This document shows positions 42,212-54,018 of a DNA stretch of 64,000 nt, piece after piece. Location: assembly GCF_050563525.1 (NCBI RefSeq), contig NZ_JBNXUN010000002.1, positions 496,001 to 560,000 on the forward strand, given 5' to 3'. Positions within the stretch are counted from its first letter, which is position 1, and each line of letters starts with the position of its first letter. The notes below the pieces were generated by a model that saw only the letters and a program-made list of their open reading frames with translations, searched no databases and was not told the origin of the DNA. Source of the DNA: Falsiroseomonas sp050563525. Lineage in GTDB: Bacteria > Pseudomonadota > Alphaproteobacteria > Acetobacterales > Acetobacteraceae. The position numbers and the translations under genes are program-made.

Positions 42212-43342
42212 TTAGTTGGGCACCAGCACGAACAACGCCGCGCGGTCCCGCATCCGCCCGGCCTGTTCTGCGGCGGTGTCGCCCCAGCCGGTGAACAAAT
42301 CGGCTCGTGCGGCGCCGCGGATGGCGCCGCCGGTATCCTGCGCCACGGCCAGGCGCGGCATGGCGCCCGCGACCCACACAGGGGCGCCCAGCGGCGTCTG
42401 CGTGCGGTCCACCGCGACGGAGCGCTGCGGCGTCAGGGGCGCGCCCAGGGCGCCAAGCGGCCCTGCATCCGGCGGGAGGTCCAACAGGGGCCGGAAGAAG
42501 ACGTAGCTCGGGTTGCGGTTCATCAGCGCCGCGGCCTCGGACGGCGCGGCGTCAGCGAGCCAGGCACGGATGGACTGCATGGAAACCGTCTCCCGCGTCA
42601 GCGCGCCACTCTCCACCAGGGCGCGACCCACAGCGAAATAGGGGTGGCCGTTCTGCGCGGCATAGCCGAGGCGCAGCACGCTGCCATCCGCCATGCGAAC
42701 CCGGCCGGAGCCCTGGATCTGCAGGAAAAAGGCGTCCGCCGGGTCATCCACCCAGGCCAACTCCAGGCCCCGCCCGTCCAACGCTCCGCGGACGATGGCG
42801 GCGCGGTCGGCAAAGGGATGCAGACGGCCTTCCCGCACCACGCCGGAGGTCCGGCGGCCACGCAGATCAGCGGCGAACTGGCCAAGATCGACCTCCACCA
42901 GGTCCGGCGGCCGGGCGTGCAGGGGGGTGGCGAAGGTGTCGGTGCGGGTCGGGCTGCCGCGCAGTTCCGGCTCGTAGTAGCCGGTCAGCACATCTTTGCC
43001 GACCTGCCAGGCGGTGAAGCGGCGTTCCAGGAAGGTACGGGCGGCGGCCTCATCGCCCGCTGGTAGCGCCGCGGCCTCGGCGCAGCGGCCGGCAAAGTCA
43101 CCCGCGCTGCGGGCGAGCGGCCCGGCGCCGCCGAGGCTGCGGTCAGGGGGCAGGCGGGCCAGCACCGCGCAACTGCTCAGGAAGGCCGGAATGGCCTCCG
43201 CCACGCGGTCGGACCGCCAGCCAGGCACTTCGGCGAAGGGCACCGGGCGCGGCAGCGCCGCCTGCTCCGCGCAACCCGCCAGTGCTAGGGCGCCGGCGAG
43301 AAGCAGCGCCCGGATCGGGCGCCCGGTAAGGTGCCCGGTCAG
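42212..43342 (-). CDS. mltA: membrane-bound lytic murein transglycosylase A, probable CTG start
   Basis: MltA cleaves peptidoglycan glycan strands to 1,6-anhydro products at the outer membrane. The core (VLTGYYEPELRGS, FFLQIQGSGRVR, AVAQDTGGAIRGAARADLFTG with catalytic Asp) is complete. From the first standard start, GTG at 43243, the protein lacks any signal. In frame upstream, IRALLLAGALALAGC forms a good lipobox signal, and the only start-like codon before it is CTG at 43342-43340, which overlaps the preceding stop as CTGA. I therefore extend the gene to that CTG (376 residues). Confidence 0.8.
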   Translation of the reverse strand: MTGHLTGRPIRALLLAGALALAGCAEQAALPRPVPFAEVPGWRSDRVAEAIPAFLSSCAVLARLPPDRSLGGAGPLARSAGDFAGRCAEAAALPAGDEAAARTFLERRFTAWQVGKDVLTGYYEPELRGSPTRTDTFATPLHARPPDLVEVDLGQFAADLRGRRTSGVVREGRLHPFADRAAIVRGALDGRGLELAWVDDPADAFFLQIQGSGRVRMADGSVLRLGYAAQNGHPYFAVGRALVESGALTRETVSMQSIRAWLADAAPSEAAALMNRNPSYVFFRPLLDLPPDAGPLGALGAPLTPQRSVAVDRTQTPLGAPVWVAGAMPRLAVAQDTGGAIRGAARADLFTGWGDTAAEQAGRMRDRAALFVLVPN

Positions 43343-44025
43343 GCGCTGCGGGTCGCGACCAGGCGCCAGGTCGGGTCGCCGCTGCGCAGGTCGCGCTGGA
43401 AGGTCCAGATGTCCGTCAGTTCGGTCACCGCCTCGGCCCCGGCCGAGACGCTGCCGTCGGCGGCAGTGGTCAGGTTGATCTGGTCGCTGACGAAGCGGAC
43501 GGTGATGTCGGCCACGGTGCCACGCAAGTCGGCGGCCTCGATCCCGGCCTCCTGCATGGCGCGCACTTCGCTGCGCTGCGTCTCGCCGGCCTGCTCGCGA
43601 GCGGTGATGGCGCCCTCGAAGCCGCCATAGGTCTCGTCGGCCAGCAGCGCGCGCAGCGTCTCACGGTCGCCGCGGGCGAAGGCGTCCACCACCATGCGGA
43701 AGGCGCCCTCGGCGCCATCCAGAAACCCATGCGGCTCGAAGCTCGGGTCGACGCCCTTGATGCGGACCAGGGCCTGGCCGACCGGCGTGCGTGGGTCCGG
43801 CACCACGTGGCGGGTGGTGCTGGCGGAGGCCACGGCCGGCGGCAGTTCCGGGATGTCGCCTTCCGCGGCCGGGCGCCGGGCGCGCGGGTCGAGCGGCGGC
43901 GCCGCGGCGTCCCGTGGCGGACGTTCGAAGCCGGTGCGGCGGCCGAGCACGCTCCGCAGGCGCAGCACCAGGAAGGCCGCCACCATCGCGAACAGGATCA
44001 GATCGACAGGAAAGCCGCCCGACAT
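43339..44025 (-). CDS. Tim44-like domain protein
   Basis: A 228-residue membrane-anchored protein. One N-terminal membrane segment (GGFPVDLILFAMVAAFLVLR) and a linker precede a Tim44/MBA1-like domain (FLDGAEGAFRMVVDAFARGD, ADITVRFVSDQINLTT, DIWTFQRDLRSGDPTWRLVAT). Alphaproteobacterial TimA-type relatives are the likely ancestors of mitochondrial Tim44. GAGGAG lies 7 bases before the ATG at 44025, excluding the longer frame. It is coupled to mltA, as is common in the class. Confidence 0.9.
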   Translation of the reverse strand: MSGGFPVDLILFAMVAAFLVLRLRSVLGRRTGFERPPRDAAAPPLDPRARRPAAEGDIPELPPAVASASTTRHVVPDPRTPVGQALVRIKGVDPSFEPHGFLDGAEGAFRMVVDAFARGDRETLRALLADETYGGFEGAITAREQAGETQRSEVRAMQEAGIEAADLRGTVADITVRFVSDQINLTTAADGSVSAGAEAVTELTDIWTFQRDLRSGDPTWRLVATRSA

Positions 44026-44193
44026 TGCCAACTCCTCATCAGTCACTCACTTAAGGCGGCGCCCGTCCCCCCGCAACGCCTGCATCCCGCTGCACTGCCG
44101 ATTGCAGCCCGAAGCTGCGCATCCAGATGCAACGCTGCGACGTGGCGGAAGATTGCCGTCCTGCTCGCAAATCCTCCAGGAGTTCGCCCGACC

Positions 44194-44751
44194 ATGATCC
44201 TGCTGCGCCACGGCCAGAGCGAGTTCAACCTGCATTTCAGCGCGACGCGACGCGACCCCGGCATCGCCGACCCGCGCCTGACCCCGCTGGGCCACCAGCA
44301 GGCGGAGGAAGCGGCGGCGGCGCTGGCGGCGGCGGGCATCACGCGGATCATCGCCTCCCCCTACACCCGCGCCTTGCAGACCGCGGCTCCGGTGGCGCAG
44401 CGGCTGGGGGTGCCGGTGCTGGTGAACCCCCTGGTGCGGGAACGCTACGCCTTCAGCTGCGACATAGGCAGCCCTTGCACGGCCCTCGGCGCCGAATGGC
44501 CGCACCTGGATTTCCAGCACATGGAGGAGGTGTGGTGGCCGGCGGTGGAGGAACCTGCCGACCAGGTGATGGCCCGCGCCGCGCTGTTCCGTGGCGAGAT
44601 GGCGGCGCTGGAGGATTGGTCCACCACGCTGGTGGTGGCGCATTGGGGCTTCATCCTGGCGATGACCGGCCAGAGCATGCCGAACGGCAGCTGGCTGCGC
44701 TGCGACCCGACGGAGCCCGCGCTGACGGAGGTCAGCTGGAAACATCACTGA
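44194..44751 (+). CDS. histidine phosphatase family protein
   Basis: A 185-residue phosphoglycerate-mutase-like phosphatase. The catalytic phosphohistidine motif LLRHGQSEFN is at the very N terminus, and the second His is in VVAHWGFILAMTG. PYTRALQTAAPVAQRLG provides the Arg of the phosphate pocket. Substrate unknown. The last codons (LTEVSWKHH and TGA) lie inside the first copy of a 26-bp tandem repeat, so the C terminus may have been altered by the duplication. Confidence 0.85.
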   Translation: MILLRHGQSEFNLHFSATRRDPGIADPRLTPLGHQQAEEAAAALAAAGITRIIASPYTRALQTAAPVAQRLGVPVLVNPLVRERYAFSCDIGSPCTALGAEWPHLDFQHMEEVWWPAVEEPADQVMARAALFRGEMAALEDWSTTLVVAHWGFILAMTGQSMPNGSWLRCDPTEPALTEVSWKHH

Positions 44752-44799
44752 CGGAGGTCAGCTGGAAACATCACTGACGGAGGTCAGCTGGCAACATCA
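44722..44799. repeat. three tandem copies of a 26-bp unit
   Basis: The unit CTGACGGAGGTCAGCTGGAA (20 bases shown) plus ACATCA is repeated at 44722, 44748 and 44774; the third copy has one change (GGCAAC for GGAAAC). Each unit contains the dyad TGAC-ggag-GTCA. The plus-strand phosphatase stops at 44751 within the array, and the minus-strand lipoprotein gene stops at 44771, so the array forms the 3' ends of both convergent genes. Confidence 0.9.
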
Positions 44800-45547
44800 C
44801 TGACCGAGGCCGGTCCGGAGCACGCCGTCCGCGGGGTGCAAGGCTGACGGTGGTCCAGCCCTGGGCCTCGGCAAAGGCGGTGATGCGCGCCGCCGCGCCC
44901 TCGGCCAGCGTGCCAATTTCCTGCGGGCCACGCGTCTCGCTGAGCGCCCCGCGCAGCGCCACGCCGACGGCGACGGCGCGCGCCCCGCCGCCGACGCCGA
45001 TGAGCCCGCCGGGCAGGCGGCCACTATCCGCATCCAGGGCGAAGCCATCCACGCTCTGCGAGTCCACCCCATCCTGCCAATCCAGCCGCGCCCGGCCGGC
45101 GACGCGACTGGCACCGAGGCCGAAGCCGACGACGGCGCGGCGGGCGCGGTTGCCTTCCTCGAGCGCCGAGAAATCGCCACGCACGACCAGGCGGGGCATG
45201 GCCGGGCTTTCATGTCCGGACGGAACCGCCGCGAAACCACGCTCGCGCAGGGCCGCAACCAGCGCCGTCTGGAAGCCCGCCACCGCTTCCGCCGCCGAGG
45301 CCTGGCGTGCGGCGGCGTCGTTGCCATCGACCATCCGGCGGACCCGTAGCAGCGGTGCCGCATCCAGCGTGACCATGGCGGGATCAAGCCGGAATGGCTC
45401 CACCACCACCTGCACGGGACGCGGCAGGGGCAGCGCCGGGGCGGCGGTAGTGGAGGCCGCCGGCAAGGCACCGACCCTGGCCTGGGCGCAGGCGCCGAGC
45501 AGCAGCAGGACGGACAGCGGAAGGAAAAGGGCGGCGGAGCGGGTCAT
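44771..45547 (-). CDS. DUF4410-like lipoprotein
   Basis: A 258-residue lipoprotein. The signal (ALFLPLSVLLLLGACAQ) has a lipobox with Cys at about residue 20. The mature part holds VVVEPFRLDPA, ALRERGFAAVPSG and VGFGLGASRVAGRARLDW, and a glycine-rich GVGGGARAVAVGVA segment, matching DUF4410-type envelope proteins of unknown function. The last residues (SVMLPADLRQ) are encoded within the 26-bp repeat array. Confidence 0.7.
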   Translation of the reverse strand: MTRSAALFLPLSVLLLLGACAQARVGALPAASTTAAPALPLPRPVQVVVEPFRLDPAMVTLDAAPLLRVRRMVDGNDAAARQASAAEAVAGFQTALVAALRERGFAAVPSGHESPAMPRLVVRGDFSALEEGNRARRAVVGFGLGASRVAGRARLDWQDGVDSQSVDGFALDADSGRLPGGLIGVGGGARAVAVGVALRGALSETRGPQEIGTLAEGAAARITAFAEAQGWTTVSLAPRGRRAPDRPRSVMLPADLRQ

Positions 45548-45636
45548 CGGATGCGGTTCCTGGCGGCTGTGTCCGCCATCCTCGCCCCGAACCGATGCAT
45601 GAATCGTTCAGGCCCGCCGCTTCAGGCAGCCCGTCC

Positions 45637-48432
45637 TCACACCGCGCGGATGGCGCCGTCCGGCGGGATCTCCGGCGCGCCGAGCGCCACCAGCAGCGCG
45701 CTGCGCAGGGCGGAGAGCTTGCGCTCGTTCTCCACCTTCAGGCCGAACACGTCCTTCACGTAGAAGACGTCCACCGCCCGCACGCCATAGGTGGTGATGT
45801 GCGCGCTGGCGATCTGCAGCCCCTGGCCGCTGATCGCGGTCGTCACGTCGTGCAGCAGGCCGGGCCGGTCACGGCCGTTCACCTCGATCACGGTGTGGGT
45901 GTTGGAGGCGTGGTTGTCCAGCACGACGCGCGGCGGGATGGTGACGGCGCGCAGCCGCGCCGGCTCGCGCCGCACCTTGGCGATCTCGGCCTCCAGCCGC
46001 AGTCGGCCAGACAGCGATTGTTCCACCAGCACGGCCAGGCGCGCCAGGCGGTGCGGCGCATCGAAGGCGCCGCCGGCGGCGTCCTGCACCCAGAAGGTGT
46101 CCAGCGCCATGCCGTTGGTCATGGTGTGGATGCGGGCATCGACGATGGAGGCGCCGGCCACCGCCAGTGCGCCGGCGATGCGGCTGAACAGGCCGGGATG
46201 GTCGGAACAGTAGACCGTCACCTCGGTGACGGAGCGCGCCTCGATGACGCGGCTTCGGACGGTCAGCGGTGCGTCGTTGGCCTCGGCCTCGCGGATCATC
46301 TCGGCGTGGCGGGCGTGTGTTTCCGGGTCGAAGGACAGCCAGTAGCCGGGATAGCCCAGGCCGAGGAACAGGTCGGTCTCGGCCTTGGTCTGGTGCGTCA
46401 GCAGCGCCGCGGCGGCGGCCCGCGCGCGGGCCACGCGGGTGTCGCGTTCCGGCACCGAGAGCCCGCCGGCCAGCACTTCCGCGACGCGCCAGTACAATTC
46501 GCGCAGCAGCGTCGCCTTCCAGCCGTTCCACACTTTCGGGCCGACCGCCCGCATGTCGGACACCGTCAGGACCAGCAGCAACTTCAGGCGTTCAGGTGAC
46601 TGAACCGTCTCGGCAATGTCCAGGATGGTCTTCGGGTCGTCGATGTCGCGCTTGAAGGCGGTCTGGCTGATCAGCAGGTGGTTCAGCACCAGCCAGGAGA
46701 CGGTTTCCGTCTCCTCCGGCGACAGGCCGAGGCGCGGGCAGATTTCCTGCGCCACCTGGGCGCCGAGTTCCGAATGGTCGCCGCCGCGGCCCTTGGCGAT
46801 GTCATGCAGCAGCACGGCCACATACAGGGCGCGGCGCGATTGGATCTGGCCGATCAGCTCCGAGGCGACCGGCGCGATCTCGCCCAGTTCGCCGCGTTCC
46901 AACGCGGCGAGCACGCCGACCGCCTCGATCGTATGCTCCTCGACGGTGAAGACATGGTAGGTGTCGAACTGCATCAGGCCGACGATGCGGGCCCAGTCCG
47001 GCATGAAGCGGGACAGGAAGCCCACCTCGTTCAGCACGCGCATCTGGCGCGCCGGGTCGCGGCCGGTCAGCAGGTCCAGGAACAGTGCATTGGCCGCCGC
47101 GTCGTCGCGCAGCTGCACGGCGTAGCGGGCGTTGCGGATCAGCGCGCGATGCGCCAGCGGATGGATTTCAAGGTTGCGGTCGCGCGCGGCGCGCACCAGG
47201 CGCAGCATGATGGCGGGCTCGGCGGCGACGTTGCGGTCGGGTGCGAACAGCACCTTGCCATCGGCCAGCGCCATGCCGGCCTGCGACAGCGCGGCATCGC
47301 CCGCCGGCACCACGGCGGGCGGGCCGAGTGCTGCGCGTTCCAGCGCCGGCTCCAGCAGCCGCGTCAGCCGGACCACGTCCCGCGCCGTCAGGAACAGGTG
47401 CTTCATGAAGCGCTCGACGCCGTCCTGCACGCCGTGCCGGGTGTAGCCCATGCGGGCGCCGACGACGGGTTGCAGGTCGAAGGTCAGGCGTTCCTCGGCG
47501 CGGCCGGTCACGTAGTGCAGGTGGAAGCGCACGGTCCACAGGAAGTTCCAGGCGCGGCGGATGGCCCGCGCTTCCTGCGGCGTCAGCAGCCCGCCGCCGG
47601 GCGTGTCCGGCCCAACCAGTTCTGGCATGCGCTGCACGCCGAAGGCATGGCGCGCCAGCCAGTACAGCGTCTGCAGGTCACGAAGCCCGCCGCGGCCTTC
47701 CTTGACGTGGGGCTCCACCAGGAACGGGCTTTCCCCGTAGCGGGCGTGGCGCGTGCTGCGCTCGGCGCGCTTGGCGGCGAGGAAGGAGGCCAACCCGCTG
47801 GCCTTGCGGGCGGCAAGGAAGGCCTGCTCGAAGCGCTCGTACACTGTGCGTTCGCCGGCCAGGAAGCGGGCGTCGATCAGCGCGGTCTGGATGGTGACGT
47901 CGGCGCGCGAATCCTCGATGCATTCGGACAGCGTGCGGGTCGCATGGCCCACCTTCAAGCCGAGGTCCCACAACAGATACAGCAGGAATTCCACCGAACG
48001 CCGCCCTTGCGGGCCGAGCGGCTGGTCCGACAGGAACAGCAGGTCGATATCCGAATAGGGCGCCAGCACGCCGCGGCCGTAGCCGCCGGTCGCGATCAGC
48101 GCGAAGGGCGCCTCCGGCGCGGCGCCGGGTTCGGAAGTGGCGGCCAGGGTGTAGGTGTGGATGGCGGCGACGATGCCGTCCGTCAGGGCAGCCAGCCAAC
48201 GCGCGGCGCCGAGGCCCGAAAGGTCATGCGCCTCGAAGGCCCGCTGCACCCGGCCCTGCACGCGGCCCAGTTGGCGGCGCAGCAGGCCAAGGGCCACGTC
48301 GCGGGGCACCGGGCGACCGGCTTCGACCAATCCCGCGATCAGGTCCGGCAGGACCTCGGGCGGTTCGGTGGGAAGGGCGAGAGCGGCCGCCGGGGTTGGC
48401 GGTTGGCCGAGGCTGGCGGTCATTGTCGTCAC
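45637..48432 (-). CDS. glnD: bifunctional PII uridylyltransferase / uridylyl-removing enzyme
   Basis: A 931-residue nitrogen sensor that modifies PII proteins according to glutamine level. The nucleotidyltransferase motif ATGGYGRGVLAPYSDIDLLF is in the first fifth, the HD domain (VLLHDIAKGRGGDHSELGA) in the middle, and two C-terminal ACT domains follow (CSDHPGLFSRIAGALAVAGA and NGRDRPGLLHDVTTAISGQG). All parts are intact. Its start overlaps the mutS stop by four bases, and the maeB / mutS-glnD neighbourhood is typical of alphaproteobacteria. Confidence 0.97.
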   Translation of the reverse strand: MTTMTASLGQPPTPAAALALPTEPPEVLPDLIAGLVEAGRPVPRDVALGLLRRQLGRVQGRVQRAFEAHDLSGLGAARWLAALTDGIVAAIHTYTLAATSEPGAAPEAPFALIATGGYGRGVLAPYSDIDLLFLSDQPLGPQGRRSVEFLLYLLWDLGLKVGHATRTLSECIEDSRADVTIQTALIDARFLAGERTVYERFEQAFLAARKASGLASFLAAKRAERSTRHARYGESPFLVEPHVKEGRGGLRDLQTLYWLARHAFGVQRMPELVGPDTPGGGLLTPQEARAIRRAWNFLWTVRFHLHYVTGRAEERLTFDLQPVVGARMGYTRHGVQDGVERFMKHLFLTARDVVRLTRLLEPALERAALGPPAVVPAGDAALSQAGMALADGKVLFAPDRNVAAEPAIMLRLVRAARDRNLEIHPLAHRALIRNARYAVQLRDDAAANALFLDLLTGRDPARQMRVLNEVGFLSRFMPDWARIVGLMQFDTYHVFTVEEHTIEAVGVLAALERGELGEIAPVASELIGQIQSRRALYVAVLLHDIAKGRGGDHSELGAQVAQEICPRLGLSPEETETVSWLVLNHLLISQTAFKRDIDDPKTILDIAETVQSPERLKLLLVLTVSDMRAVGPKVWNGWKATLLRELYWRVAEVLAGGLSVPERDTRVARARAAAAALLTHQTKAETDLFLGLGYPGYWLSFDPETHARHAEMIREAEANDAPLTVRSRVIEARSVTEVTVYCSDHPGLFSRIAGALAVAGASIVDARIHTMTNGMALDTFWVQDAAGGAFDAPHRLARLAVLVEQSLSGRLRLEAEIAKVRREPARLRAVTIPPRVVLDNHASNTHTVIEVNGRDRPGLLHDVTTAISGQGLQIASAHITTYGVRAVDVFYVKDVFGLKVENERKLSALRSALLVALGAPEIPPDGAIRAV

Positions 48433-51128
48433 ACTAACGTGTCACTTCCCGCTGCAACAGGGTTCTCTTGCTGCGCTGCGGTAACTTCCGCGGCGAGCGC
48501 CTTGAGACGATACAGCGCATCCTGCGCTTCTCGCGGAGTAAGCGTGTCCGGATCGAGTTCTGCAAGCTCCGCGTGCAGCGGGCTCGGCGGGGTGGCCGGG
48601 GCAGCGCGCGCGAACAGCGGCAATTCCTCCGCCAGCGTGTCCGGCCCGCCGGACCGGGCGCGGGCCTCGAGCGCCGCCAGCACTTCCGCGGCCCGTTTCA
48701 GCACCGGGCGCGGCACGCCGGCCAGCCGCGCGACATGCACGCCCCAACTGCGTTCGGAGGCGCCCGGGCCGACGAGGTGCTGGAACACCACCTCCCCGCG
48801 CCATTCCCGCACCTGCATCCGCGCGAGCTGGACTTCCGGCAGGCGTCCCGCCAGCGCCGTCAGTTCGTGGAAGTGGCTGGCAAAGATGGCGCGGCAGCGG
48901 ATGCGGTCATGCAACGCCTCCAGCACCGCCCAGGCGATGGCGAGGCCGTCCCAGGTGGCGGTGCCGCGGCCGACCTCGTCCAGCACGACCAGGCTGCGGG
49001 CTGTCGCCTGGTTCAGGATCGCGGCGGTTTCCGCCATCTCGACCATGAAGGTGGACCGCCCGCCGGCAATGTCGTCGCCGCCACCCACGCGGCTGAAAAG
49101 CCGGTCCACCAGCCCCATCCGGGCCGCCTGCGCCGGCACGAACAGCCCGGCCTGGGCCAGCACCACCATCAGCGCGTTCTGCCTCAGCCAGGTGGATTTG
49201 CCGGCCATGTTCGGACCGGTCAGCAGGCACAGGCGCCGGCCGGGCGACAGGTCGCAGTCGTTCGGCACGAAGGCGGGGCCGCGCGCGCGCTTCTGCACCG
49301 CCTCCACAACCGGATGACGTCCGGCGGTGATGCAGAACTCCGCGCGCTCGGTCAGTTCCGGCCGACACCAGCCGCCCTCGGCGGCCAGCGTCGCGGCGGC
49401 GGCGTGCAGGTCGAGCTCGGCGAGCGCCCGCGCGGCGGCGGAGATCGCGGCGCCGGCATCGAGCGCCAGGCGCTTCAGATGGGCGACGCAGGAGCGTTCC
49501 CGGGCGGCCGCGCGGTCGCCGGCTTCCGCCACCTTGCGGTCGAGCTCGGCCAGCGCCGGGCAGGTGAAGCGCATGGCGCTCGCCATCGTCGCCCGGTGGA
49601 TCCTGGCAAAACGCGGGTCGGGATGGGCCGCATCGCGCAGCAGCTTCTCGCCGGCCGCGGACGGGACCTCCGCCAGGAAACCGTATTGCTGGTGGTGGCG
49701 GATCTTCAGGCTGGCGACGCCCCATTCCTGGGCGAGGTTCGTCTGCAGCGCCGCCACCGCCTCCCGCGCCCCGTCGCGCAGGCGGCGGAGCGCGTCGAGT
49801 TCGCCGTCGTAGCCCGCGGCGATCATGCCGCCATCCTCCAGCCGCGCCGGCAGCTTTTCCAGGTTCAGCGCGCGCGAGAATTCGGCGGCAAGCGCCGGGT
49901 CCAGGCGCAGGGCGGCCTGCGCGGCCAGGATCGGCGCGGGCGGCGGCAGCGGCGCCTCGGCAATGGCGGCAGCCGCCGCCTCGACCCGGGCCAAGCCGGT
50001 GGAGATCGCCGCGAAATCCCGCGGAAAACAGCGATCCAGCGCCAGCCGGCCGAGCGCGCGGGCCATGTCCGGCGCGCCCTTCAGCGTGGTGCGGAGCGCC
50101 GTGCGCGTCGCCTCCGCGCCCAGCAGGAAAGCCACCGCATCGTGCCGGGCGGAGACCGCCTCGGCCTCTGCCAGTGGCGCGGCAAGCCGGGCGGCCAGTT
50201 CGCGGGCGCCGGCCGCGGTCAGGGTCCGGTCTACCGCGGCGAACAGCGTCGCCTCCGTCCCACCCCGCTGGTCCCGCAGGATCTCCAGGCTGCGGCGGGT
50301 GGCGGCGTCCAGTGCCAGAGTGCCGGCCGCACCGGCTTGCGGCCGCGGCGGGTCCAGCCGCGGCAGGATGCCGGCCTGGGTTTCCCGCACATAGGACAAG
50401 GCGAGGCCGGCCGCCGCCAGCTCCGCGCCGGAGAACCGGCCAAAACCGTCGAGCGTCGCGACGCCGAAGGCCTCCCGCAGCAGCCGGGCGGCATCCCGGG
50501 CCGGGGCGCGTTCGGCGATGCGGCCGGGCAGGCGCAGGGCGAGTTCGGGCAGCGTGGAGAGGTCCGGCGGTGCCACCGCCTCCACCGGCTCGATCCGCGC
50601 CAGCAGCCCGCCGAGATCCTCCCGCGGCAGGGCCATGGTCTCGAAGCCGCCGGTCGAGACGTCGATCCAGGCGGCACCGAAGCCGCCTTCCACCTCGGCC
50701 AGCGCCAGCAGCCAGGCGGGGCGGGCGGCATCCAGGAGTCCCTCCTCGGTCACCGTCGCAGGGGTGACAACCCGGACAACCTCGCGCCGTATGGTGGAGG
50801 ATTTCCGGGCCTTCGCCGCCTCCGGCGTCTCCACCTGGTCGCAGACGGCAACGCGGAATCCGTGCCGGATCAGCTTCGCCAGGTAGGCTTCCCAGGCATG
50901 GACCGGCACGCCGGCCATTGGCACCTTCTGGCCGCGGTGCTCGCCGCGGAAGGCAACCGCGATGTCCAGCACCGGGGCGGCGGCTTCCGCATCACCGAAG
51001 AACAGCTCGAAGAAATCGCCCATGCGGAAGAAGACCAGCGCATCCGGGTGCGCCGCCTTGGCCGCGAACCACTGCGCCAGCGCCGGGGTGGCGCCGTCCG
51101 CGGGTGGGAAATTTCGGAGGTCCGTCAC
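48429..51128 (-). CDS. mutS: DNA mismatch repair protein MutS
   Basis: An 899-residue mismatch-recognition ATPase. The mismatch-binding Phe-x-Glu motif is in VFFRMGDFFELFFGDAE near the N terminus. The Walker A is LTGPNMAGKSTWLRQNAL, Walker B SLVVLDEVGRGTATWDG, and the His-bearing FASHFHELTAL follows. A beta-clamp/MutL-contacting C-terminal tail with helix-turn-helix dimerisation ends the protein. GTG start. It is divergent from maeB with about 105 bases between the genes. Confidence 0.97.
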   Translation of the reverse strand: MTDLRNFPPADGATPALAQWFAAKAAHPDALVFFRMGDFFELFFGDAEAAAPVLDIAVAFRGEHRGQKVPMAGVPVHAWEAYLAKLIRHGFRVAVCDQVETPEAAKARKSSTIRREVVRVVTPATVTEEGLLDAARPAWLLALAEVEGGFGAAWIDVSTGGFETMALPREDLGGLLARIEPVEAVAPPDLSTLPELALRLPGRIAERAPARDAARLLREAFGVATLDGFGRFSGAELAAAGLALSYVRETQAGILPRLDPPRPQAGAAGTLALDAATRRSLEILRDQRGGTEATLFAAVDRTLTAAGARELAARLAAPLAEAEAVSARHDAVAFLLGAEATRTALRTTLKGAPDMARALGRLALDRCFPRDFAAISTGLARVEAAAAAIAEAPLPPPAPILAAQAALRLDPALAAEFSRALNLEKLPARLEDGGMIAAGYDGELDALRRLRDGAREAVAALQTNLAQEWGVASLKIRHHQQYGFLAEVPSAAGEKLLRDAAHPDPRFARIHRATMASAMRFTCPALAELDRKVAEAGDRAAARERSCVAHLKRLALDAGAAISAAARALAELDLHAAAATLAAEGGWCRPELTERAEFCITAGRHPVVEAVQKRARGPAFVPNDCDLSPGRRLCLLTGPNMAGKSTWLRQNALMVVLAQAGLFVPAQAARMGLVDRLFSRVGGGDDIAGGRSTFMVEMAETAAILNQATARSLVVLDEVGRGTATWDGLAIAWAVLEALHDRIRCRAIFASHFHELTALAGRLPEVQLARMQVREWRGEVVFQHLVGPGASERSWGVHVARLAGVPRPVLKRAAEVLAALEARARSGGPDTLAEELPLFARAAPATPPSPLHAELAELDPDTLTPREAQDALYRLKALAAEVTAAQQENPVAAGSDTLV

Positions 51129-51233
51129 CCGTCATCCCTAGCCCGCCACATCGGCGATGCGGAAGCCCCCGCTTCCCACGCACCCCATGGGCTGCGATGA
51201 AGGGAGGACGGGGAGTTGGGGAAGACCGTGACC

Positions 51234-53543
<2,310 letters not shown>

Positions 53544-53544
53544 G

Positions 53545-54018
53545 GTGGCGCTGCCGGTCTGCACCATCGGCTACGAGGATGCGACGCCGGCGCGGCTGAT
53601 CGCGGCGCTGCGCGACCAGGGCATCGCGACCCTGGTCGATGTCCGCGCCTTGGCGAACAGCCGGCGGCCCGGCTTTGCGAAACGGGCGCTGGGCGCGGCA
53701 CTGGCGGAGGCTGGCATCGGCTACGTGCATGTGCCGGCGCTGGGCACCCCGGCCGAAGGCCGCGCCGCCGTCCGCGAAGGCCGGCCGGAGGAGATGCGCC
53801 GCATCTTCGCGCACAGGCTGGCGGGGGTGGAGGCGCAGGCCGCGCTGGCGTCGCTATCCGACCTGGCGCGGCGGCAGGCCGTGTGCCTGTTGTGCCTGGA
53901 AGCCGACCCGCAGCGCTGCCACCGGACCCTGGTGGCCGAAGCTGTGGGATTGCCCGTTCACCACCTCAGCGCCGCGACGCCCGCCCCCCCATGTAGCGCT
54001 GCTCCGGCCGGTAGCTGA
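53545..54018 (+). CDS. DUF488 family protein
   Basis: A 157-residue protein. TIGYEDATPARLIAALRDQG and LVDVRALANSRRPGFAK match the N-terminal half of DUF488, and LLCLEADPQRCHRTLVAEA the conserved Cys-x(n)-Cys-His-Arg motif. Function is unknown; a nucleic-acid or redox role has been suggested for related families. It starts with GTG one base after maeB and is likely co-transcribed with it. Confidence 0.88.
   Translation: MALPVCTIGYEDATPARLIAALRDQGIATLVDVRALANSRRPGFAKRALGAALAEAGIGYVHVPALGTPAEGRAAVREGRPEEMRRIFAHRLAGVEAQAALASLSDLARRQAVCLLCLEADPQRCHRTLVAEAVGLPVHHLSAATPAPPCSAAPAGS

Noticed and set aside
44722..44799. CRISPR-like or transposon-end repeat
   Set aside because: Three directly adjacent 26-bp copies with no spacers and no nearby cas or transposase gene; a simple tandem duplication.
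46678..51200. Long plus-strand open frames opposite glnD and mutS
   Set aside because: Both overlap full-length conserved genes and have the composition of antisense reading of GC-rich DNA.
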